Assembly: GCA_964560875.1 (NCBI GenBank)
Contig: CAZLMW010000164.1
Coordinates: forward strand, 1-15,063
DNA length: 15,063 nucleotides
Direction of reading: 5' to 3'
From: CAZLMW01 sp964560875
GTDB taxonomy: Bacteria > Myxococcota_A > UBA9042
How positions within the stretch are numbered: the stretch's first letter is position 1; each line of letters starts with the position of its first letter. The translations under genes were made by a program, and so were the position numbers. The notes beneath the pieces are model-generated. The model saw only the letters and a program-made list of their open reading frames with translations. It had not been told where the DNA came from and ran no database searches. This document shows positions 12,728-15,063 of this stretch, one piece after another.

Positions 12728-15013
12728 GTGACCGAGCCGAACGGCACATGTGCACCGATCCAACCGATCGCAGGCGGACGCCGCAGCAAATGGCTGGCGC
12801 TTTCCCTCGCGCTGCTCGTTGTTGCGATGGCGCCCGATGCCGACGCGCTGTCCAAGAGCGATCCGTGGTCGTCCTTGCGTCCTCTCGTGCAGAAGATACG
12901 CGTCGGCGACACATCCGGCGTGGCCGCCCCGCTGGCTGCGTTGACAAGTCGCGGCAGCAAAGAGTTCCGCGCCACGGCGAGCTTCGTGCTCGCTCGGCTC
13001 TACGCTGCACAAGGCAAGGGTGAAGCGGCGCGATCGGCACTGAACAAGGCCAAACCCATCGCCAGCATCCATCCGCCGTCGTGGGCGTGGGCTGAAGTCG
13101 AGGTGGCCATCGCGCAAGGCGACACCAAGCGCGCCATCGATGCGCTCGCCAAGCTGCGCAGCAAGTGGCCGAAGTGGCGCTGGGCCCGCGCAGATATCAC
13201 CTATTCGCGTCTGTGGGAGAAGGCCGGACCGCCGAAGAAGGCCGCCGAAGTCGCGCTGAAGCTCTACCCGAAGTCGCGCTTGCACCTTCCCCAGGACGAG
13301 CTGCTCGACCGCGCCGCCCGGATGCACGAAGCCGCCGGCAACAACGCCGAAGCCAAGAACCTGTGGAAGCGCCTGCTGATGCAGCATCCGATCAGCCGCT
13401 TCATCGACGACGCCATCCAGCGCGTGCCGCTGGCCTCGTTGTCCAAGCGCGAGCGCATGAGCCGAGTCGAGAGGCTCTTTGCCAAGCGCCACTACGAACG
13501 ATGCCGCGCCGAAGCACTGGCGCTCTGGAAGAAGAACTACCGGCGTGTCGAGCTCGGCTATTTCCTCGGAAAGATCGGCTCCGAGAGGCTTCGCGACGAC
13601 TACAAGGGGGCCGAGAAATACTTCAAAGTCGCCGCCGTCGAGTCCAGCCCGTATGCGCTGTTCGCGATCAGTTCGTATGCGATCGTGCTCGCCAAGAACG
13701 GCAAGACCGACGCTTCGGTGCGCCAGTTCGACCGCTGGCTGCGCAACTACAGCCGTTCGGCTCCCGTCAAGAGGGTGATCGAAGCCCACTATGATCGCGG
13801 CCGCGCACTGCACACAGGAGGCAGGTCGCTGCAGGCCGCCGAGGACCTTCGCCGCGCGTTGAACAGCCGTCGCAAGGGCAAACTCGACCTCGGCAAGTAC
13901 TATTGGTTTGTCGGCTATTGGACCTACCTGGGCGGCAAGTACCGAAAGGCGATCGACCATTTCTCCGGCCTGACGCACAGCAGCAACGCGCTTGTCGGCG
14001 GCAAGTCGCGCTACTGGACGGGGCGCGCCTGGGACAAGCTTGGCAAGCGCAAGAAGGCCGCCGACGTGCTGGCCAAACTCGTTCGTGACCAGCCGCTGAA
14101 CTACTACAGCGGTCTGGCCGAGTTCCGTCTGCGTCAATGGGGGCTGGCCAATCGCATCCCCAAGCGCCCCGATCTCTCCAAGGTGCCCGATCCGCGCTTG
14201 CAACCCTTCGCAGGACTCGCCCACGACGGGGCCGTCGCAACAATCCGAATCGCCGCTCACCTCGGCGAGTACGACACCATGCGCGCCGTCTTCAAATCGC
14301 AGCGTCCCGCGCTCAACCGGCAGCTTGGCACCAAGCGCACCAATCGCCTACGCGACGACCTCGCTGACGAGCTCGAGGATTACTGGACGCCTCGCCGCCG
14401 CGCCTACAGCTCGTGGAAACGCAATCGCCGCGGCTACCCGACGGCAAAGACCGTTCATGCGTGGCGCGCCCGATACCCCCGGGCGTATCGCACGCACGTC
14501 GTCTGGTCGGCGAAAAAATGGGGCGCGCCGGAGTGGATGGTCTATGCCCACATGCTGCAAGAGAGCCGATACAAGCCGTGGATGATCAGCCACGCGCCGG
14601 CCTACGGCTTGCTTGAGCTTCTCGACCGAACCGCGAGCCGCCTCGCCAACGATGCCAAGGAGCCCTACCAGCTGTGGATGCTCATGATTCCCGGCCACAA
14701 CGTGCGATGGGGAACGCAGTACCTCGGCGCGCTGTACAAGAAATTCAATCGCCAGTTGCCGTTCGCGATCGGCAGCTACAACGGCGGACCGATGCTGCTC
14801 GAATACCACATGACGATCAGCAAAGGCATGGAGTTCGACGAGATGATCGACGACATGGGGCCGCACGAATGCCGCAACTACACCCGCATGGTGATCGGCC
14901 ACTTCTTGCGCTACCTCGCGATCTACGAAAAGCCCGCGCGCGCCGCCGAGTTGCGCAAACAGCTGCTGCTCGAATCGTGGCAGCCGAAGTGGTCGAAATA
15001 CCCTGACTACTAG
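12728..15013 (+). CDS. Periplasmic TPR-containing lytic transglycosylase (Slt-like), diverged SLT motif
   Basis: Predicted exported enzyme cutting peptidoglycan glycan strands with formation of anhydromuramic acid. With the GTG start the protein has 761 residues. A signal peptide covers about 1-40 (basic GGRRSK, hydrophobic core LALSLALLVVAMA, likely cut after ADA, no lipobox). A long helical region from about 45 to 480 has TPR-like pairs, for example around DYKGAEKYFKVAA (291-303) and YRKAIDHFSGL (405-415), as in the Slt70 superhelix. The SLT domain is at about 590-735, with candidate catalytic Glu612 in MLQESRYKP and SYNGGPMLLEY at 683-693. The motif usually reading GLMQLMP is GLLELLD here (627-633) and AYNAG is SYNGG, so it is an atypical member. 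It stands alone after a long intergenic region and diverges from MC1. The hydrolase class is secure; the exact subfamily is not. Confidence 0.88.
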   Translation: MTEPNGTCAPIQPIAGGRRSKWLALSLALLVVAMAPDADALSKSDPWSSLRPLVQKIRVGDTSGVAAPLAALTSRGSKEFRATASFVLARLYAAQGKGEAARSALNKAKPIASIHPPSWAWAEVEVAIAQGDTKRAIDALAKLRSKWPKWRWARADITYSRLWEKAGPPKKAAEVALKLYPKSRLHLPQDELLDRAARMHEAAGNNAEAKNLWKRLLMQHPISRFIDDAIQRVPLASLSKRERMSRVERLFAKRHYERCRAEALALWKKNYRRVELGYFLGKIGSERLRDDYKGAEKYFKVAAVESSPYALFAISSYAIVLAKNGKTDASVRQFDRWLRNYSRSAPVKRVIEAHYDRGRALHTGGRSLQAAEDLRRALNSRRKGKLDLGKYYWFVGYWTYLGGKYRKAIDHFSGLTHSSNALVGGKSRYWTGRAWDKLGKRKKAADVLAKLVRDQPLNYYSGLAEFRLRQWGLANRIPKRPDLSKVPDPRLQPFAGLAHDGAVATIRIAAHLGEYDTMRAVFKSQRPALNRQLGTKRTNRLRDDLADELEDYWTPRRRAYSSWKRNRRGYPTAKTVHAWRARYPRAYRTHVVWSAKKWGAPEWMVYAHMLQESRYKPWMISHAPAYGLLELLDRTASRLANDAKEPYQLWMLMIPGHNVRWGTQYLGALYKKFNRQLPFAIGSYNGGPMLLEYHMTISKGMEFDEMIDDMGPHECRNYTRMVIGHFLRYLAIYEKPARAAELRKQLLLESWQPKWSKYPDY

Positions 15014-15043
15014 ATGTGCCGGGCGAGAATCGCGATCCGCTTT

Positions 15044-15063
15044 CCCGCTCCCGCTCCCGCTCC
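15044..15063. repeat. Hexanucleotide tandem repeat (CCCGCT)n at the window end
   Basis: Three complete CCCGCT copies plus two bases run to the window edge, beginning 31 bases after the transglycosylase stop, and may continue beyond it. Too few copies are visible to judge length or function. Confidence 0.75.

Noticed and set aside
12216..12731. A 171-codon plus-strand open frame in the MC1-transglycosylase gap
   Set aside because: Unrecognised sequence beginning inside an inverted repeat, no ribosome site, and its end overlaps the true start of the transglycosylase.
12368..14260. A 630-codon minus-strand open frame opposite the transglycosylase gene
   Set aside because: It is antisense to a well-supported gene, shows no domain or membrane pattern, and is typical of GC-rich frame shadows.

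Overview
The window is G+C-rich (roughly 60-65%), has densely packed bacterial genes, and carries one run of 100 Ns (11485-11584), so it comes from a scaffolded, probably draft or metagenome assembly. Gram-negative features (signal-peptide lytic transglycosylase, YrbG-type exchanger, FtsB), an RNase J gene, a mitochondrial ACAA2-like thiolase and a cytosolic double-GAF histidine kinase together suggest a former-deltaproteobacterial lineage such as Myxococcota or Bradymonadota. That assignment is inference; no rRNA or other marker is present. No tRNA, rRNA, CRISPR array or insertion sequence was seen.

Left block, 1-7321, all on the minus strand. In transcription order: a double-GAF sensor histidine kinase, ftsB, a 3-ketoacyl-CoA thiolase, RNase J, the ribosome-assembly GTPase YsxC/EngB, the acetyltransferase RimI, thiamine-phosphate synthase ThiE, and the first codons of one more gene cut by the window edge. 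From the thiolase onward the genes lie very close together (21-nt gap, 11-nt overlap, 4-nt overlap, 78-nt gap, 4-nt overlap), which suggests one operon mixing fatty-acid degradation, RNA turnover, ribosome biogenesis and thiamine synthesis.

Middle, 7322-9531. A 219-bp divergent region separates the kinase from a plus-strand gene for a diverged peptidoglycan muramidase (PF11860/DUF3380 type). The muramidase has disordered flanks, a lysine-rich tail and no signal peptide. It converges on a minus-strand Na+/Ca2+ exchanger-family gene that lies 45 nt downstream of lepA.

Right block, 9577-15063. Upstream of lepA (minus strand) is a tandem array of 99-bp units interrupted by the N gap. Its sequence includes one arm and the T-rich tail of an intrinsic terminator. 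That terminator belongs to the next gene upstream, an 89-residue protein that reads as the archaeal DNA-bending chromosomal protein MC1. This is the most notable item in the window: a methanogen/haloarchaeal-type nucleoid protein in a bacterial chromosome with a canonical Shine-Dalgarno site and terminator. A 636-bp A-tract-containing region with inverted repeats separates MC1 from a divergent plus-strand gene for a periplasmic TPR-containing lytic transglycosylase with a diverged SLT motif. The window ends in a hexanucleotide repeat.
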